Positions 6,039 through 7,745 of a stretch of DNA of 7,745 nucleotides are shown here, one piece after another. The stretch's first letter is position 1. The number at the start of each line of letters is the position of its first letter. Under the pieces are notes generated by a model. The model was not told the DNA's origin. It saw only the letters and a list, made by a program, of their open reading frames with translations, and ran no database searches. The DNA comes from UCB3 sp964415605 (GTDB taxonomy: Bacteria; Chloroflexota; Anaerolineae; Epilineales; Epilineaceae). A program made the translations under genes and the position numbers. The stretch spans positions 1 through 7,745 of the forward strand of contig CAYQBA010000201.1 of NCBI GenBank assembly GCA_964415605.1, in the 5' to 3' direction.

Positions 6039-6091
6039 GCGCCGATCTCCGTGGGGCGGGTCAGCGCGCGATCGCCAGTCGGCCGCGTCAT
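6010..6091 (-). repeat. Tandem, diverged start-site module (about 26 bp) with ATGA stop-start overlaps
   Basis: Between the two ABC genes the minus strand carries the near-repeat ATGACSCGGCC at 6091, 6038 and 6012, plus a CTGACCCGCCCC variant at about 6064. The spacing is 26-27 bases. The two full modules ahead of 6038 and 6012 each contain GGAGATC, placing GGAG 8 bases before the next ATG. At each ATG the preceding stop codon overlaps as ATGA. This gives a chain of potential translational couplings from the upstream ABC gene to the downstream one. Confidence 0.75.
6035..6091 (-). CDS. Mini-ORF 1 (18 aa), possible coupling peptide
   Basis: The sequence encodes MTRPTGDRALTRPTEIGA. Its ATG overlaps the stop codon of the upstream ABC gene (ATGA at 6091-6088), and its TGA (6037-6035) overlaps the next mini-ORF's ATG. 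The internal repeat of the tripeptide TRP reflects the DNA repeat. It is probably a by-product of duplicated start sites rather than a functional peptide, although it could relay ribosomes. Confidence 0.3.
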   Translation of the reverse strand: MTRPTGDRALTRPTEIGA

Positions 6092-7745
6092 CGCTCGGCC
6101 TCGGCCAGCCGCTCCTGATCGCGCAGCTGCAGCTCGTAGATGCGTGCGTACAGCCCGCCGGCCGCCACCAGGTCGGCATGCGGGCCGCGCTCGACGATCC
6201 GCCCGTGGTCCATGACCAGCACCACGTCGGCGTTCTTGAGCGTCAGCAGCCGCTGGGCGATGATGAACGTGGTGCGCCCGCGCATCAGCTCCGCCAAGGC
6301 GGCGCGGATCTCGTGCTCGGTCTCGGTGTCGACCGCGCTCATGGCGTCGTCGAGGATGAGGATGCGCGGCTGCATGATGAGCGCCCGCGCGATGGCCACG
6401 CGCTGGCGCTGCCCGCCGGAGAGCGTCACGCCGCGCTCGCCGACGATGGTGTCGTAGCCGTCGGGCAGCGCCTGGATGAACCCGTGCGCCCGGGCGGCGC
6501 GCGCCGCGGCCTCGACCGCCGCCGTGTCGGCGTCGAGGCAGCCGTAGGCGATGTTGTCGCGCAGCGTGGCCGAGAAGAGGAAGGTGTCCTGCAGGACCAT
6601 GGCGATCTGCCGGCGCAGGCTCTCGAGCGTCACGTCGCGCACGTCGTGCCCGTCGACGCGCACCGCCCCGCCCGCGACGTCGTAGAAGCGCGGGACGAGG
6701 TTGACGACGCTGGACTTGCCGGATCCCGTCGGCCCGAAGAGCGCGACGACCTGGTTCGGCTCGGCCTCGAACGTCACGTCGTGCAGCACCGGCCGCTCGC
6801 CGTACCCGAAGTCGACGTGGTCGAACGTCACCCGCCCCGCCAGCGGCGGGAGCGCCAGCGCCCCGGGCCGCTCGACGATGTCGCTCGGGGTGTCGAGGAT
6901 CTCGAACAGCCGCCGCCCCGCGGCCACGGCCTCGCTCGAGCGGTTGACCAGGAACCCCAGGTTTTGCGTCGGGGCGCCGAGGAGGGCGATCCAGAACGTG
7001 AAGCTGACGAGCGTCCCGGGCGTCACCGCCCCGTCGACGACCAGCCGCCCGCCGTAGGCCACGGTGGTCAGCATCGCCAGCGCGACGATGGCGTTCATGG
7101 TCGGGAAGAAGTCCGCGAACGCGGCGATGGCGCGCGTGCGGCGGCGGTAGAAGTCCTCGTTGGCCTCGGTGAAGCGCGTGACCTCCCAGGCCTCGCGGGC
7201 GAACGCCTTGACCACGCGCATGCCGGTGAAGTTCTCCTGGGCGCGCGTGCCGATGACGCCTTCCTGGTCCTGCACGGCCTTGAAGCGCGGCTCGATGACC
7301 TGGCCGAAGCGCAACGTGACGAAGACGAGGAGCACGAGCGGGGAGAGCGCGACGACGGCCAGGGCGGGCTCGGCGCGGAACAGCACGACGGCCACGGACG
7401 CAAACAGGATGGGCACGTTGACGGCTTCGAGCAGGCCCTCGCCGAGGAACGTCTGGACCTTGCTGATGTCGCTGATGGCGCGGCTCATCAGGTCGCCGCT
7501 CTGGGCGCGGTCGTGGAAGCCGAACGAGAGGTGCTGGAGGTGCGCGAAGAAGCGGTTGCGCACGTCGTACGCCACCCGCTGGCTGAGCCACGCGCCGAGG
7601 TACATCTCGGCGAACCCCAGGACGCCGCGCACGAGCGCGATGGCGACGATGGCCACGGCGGCGGCGAGCAGGATCTCGCGCCCGGCGCCGTCCGCGCCGC
7701 CCAGCAGCCGCGCGATCGCCGGGGCCCACGCGGCGAGCGGGCCCG
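6088..7745 (-). CDS. ABC exporter half-transporter, degenerate-site subunit (N-terminus beyond the window)
   Basis: The frame is open to the window edge, with 551 residues visible. The first membrane helix and the start codon are missing, and the GTG at 7656 is internal. Visible helices lie at about residues 23-48, 105-123, 125-146, 211-232 and 241-262. The ATPase domain has Walker A GPTGSGKSS (6709-6735), Q-loop LQDTF and a canonical signature LSGGQ (6409-6423). Walker B reads ILILDDAM, so the catalytic Glu is replaced by Asp (6346-6348). The switch His is replaced by Gln in FIIAQRL (6253-6255). These two changes mark the degenerate half of heterodimeric exporters such as TM287/TM288 of Thermotoga or BmrC/BmrD of Bacillus. 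It precedes the catalytically intact subunit by 75 bases on the same strand, with overlapping mini-ORFs between them, so the two are probably co-transcribed from a promoter beyond the window. Confidence 0.92.
   Translation of the reverse strand, partial: GPLAAWAPAIARLLGGADGAGREILLAAAVAIVAIALVRGVLGFAEMYLGAWLSQRVAYDVRNRFFAHLQHLSFGFHDRAQSGDLMSRAISDISKVQTFLGEGLLEAVNVPILFASVAVVLFRAEPALAVVALSPLVLLVFVTLRFGQVIEPRFKAVQDQEGVIGTRAQENFTGMRVVKAFAREAWEVTRFTEANEDFYRRRTRAIAAFADFFPTMNAIVALAMLTTVAYGGRLVVDGAVTPGTLVSFTFWIALLGAPTQNLGFLVNRSSEAVAAGRRLFEILDTPSDIVERPGALALPPLAGRVTFDHVDFGYGERPVLHDVTFEAEPNQVVALFGPTGSGKSSVVNLVPRFYDVAGGAVRVDGHDVRDVTLESLRRQIAMVLQDTFLFSATLRDNIAYGCLDADTAAVEAAARAARAHGFIQALPDGYDTIVGERGVTLSGGQRQRVAIARALIMQPRILILDDAMSAVDTETEHEIRAALAELMRGRTTFIIAQRLLTLKNADVVLVMDHGRIVERGPHADLVAAGGLYARIYELQLRDQERLAEAER

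Noticed and set aside
7654..7656. GTG as the start codon of the upstream ABC gene
   Set aside because: The frame continues open to the window edge with membrane-protein-like sequence, and starting here would cut into the second helix and omit the first.
1..7745. CRISPR arrays, tRNA or rRNA genes
   Set aside because: No regularly spaced direct repeats and no cloverleaf or rRNA-like sequence were seen on either strand.

Overview
The window is GC-rich bacterial DNA with strong G/C preference at third codon positions. The sigma factor is compact, with a Chloroflexota-like region 1.1. The zinc-ribbon protein begins with MQLWL and a TQPDYR motif, which I recall from transposase-like proteins common in Chloroflexota. 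A thermophilic or Thermomicrobia-like member of that phylum is my best guess, but it rests on recalled family resemblance only. The window comes from a draft scaffold, because it contains a run of exactly 100 N.

Left part (1-2127): the first codons of a type I restriction-modification methyltransferase (hsdM) run leftward off the edge. Behind it, on the same strand, lies an unrecognised 150-aa gene, and a strong inverted repeat separates the two. Across a 416-bp gene-free interval, a zinc-ribbon/helix-turn-helix transposase-like gene faces the other way. That gene has an apparent frameshift near its end and an Ala/Val/Asp-rich tail where a DDE catalytic core would be expected. This looks like an accessory, defence-associated patch next to housekeeping genes.

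Middle part (2128-3907): a short convergent intergenic stretch with long G/C homopolymers and hairpin terminators leads into a complete sigma-70 factor (rpoD/sigA type, minus strand). Upstream of it are a near-consensus extended -10 promoter and, inside the predicted leader RNA, a hairpin followed by a T-run that looks like an intrinsic terminator or attenuator.

Right part (3908-7745): two minus-strand ABC exporter half-transporters, each with membrane and ATPase domains, form an operon. The upstream gene (truncated by the window edge) has a degenerate ATPase site (Asp for the catalytic Glu, Gln for the switch His) but a canonical LSGGQ. The downstream gene has intact Glu and His but a deviant LSVGQ signature. 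The pair therefore fits an asymmetric heterodimeric exporter. The junction holds a tandemly repeated ribosome-binding-site/ATGA module encoding two mini-ORFs before the real start. The downstream gene is split by the N gap, but an exact 55-bp duplication flanks the gap and collapsing it restores one 649-codon frame. A run of 15 G on the coding strand lies in the first extracellular loop of that gene.
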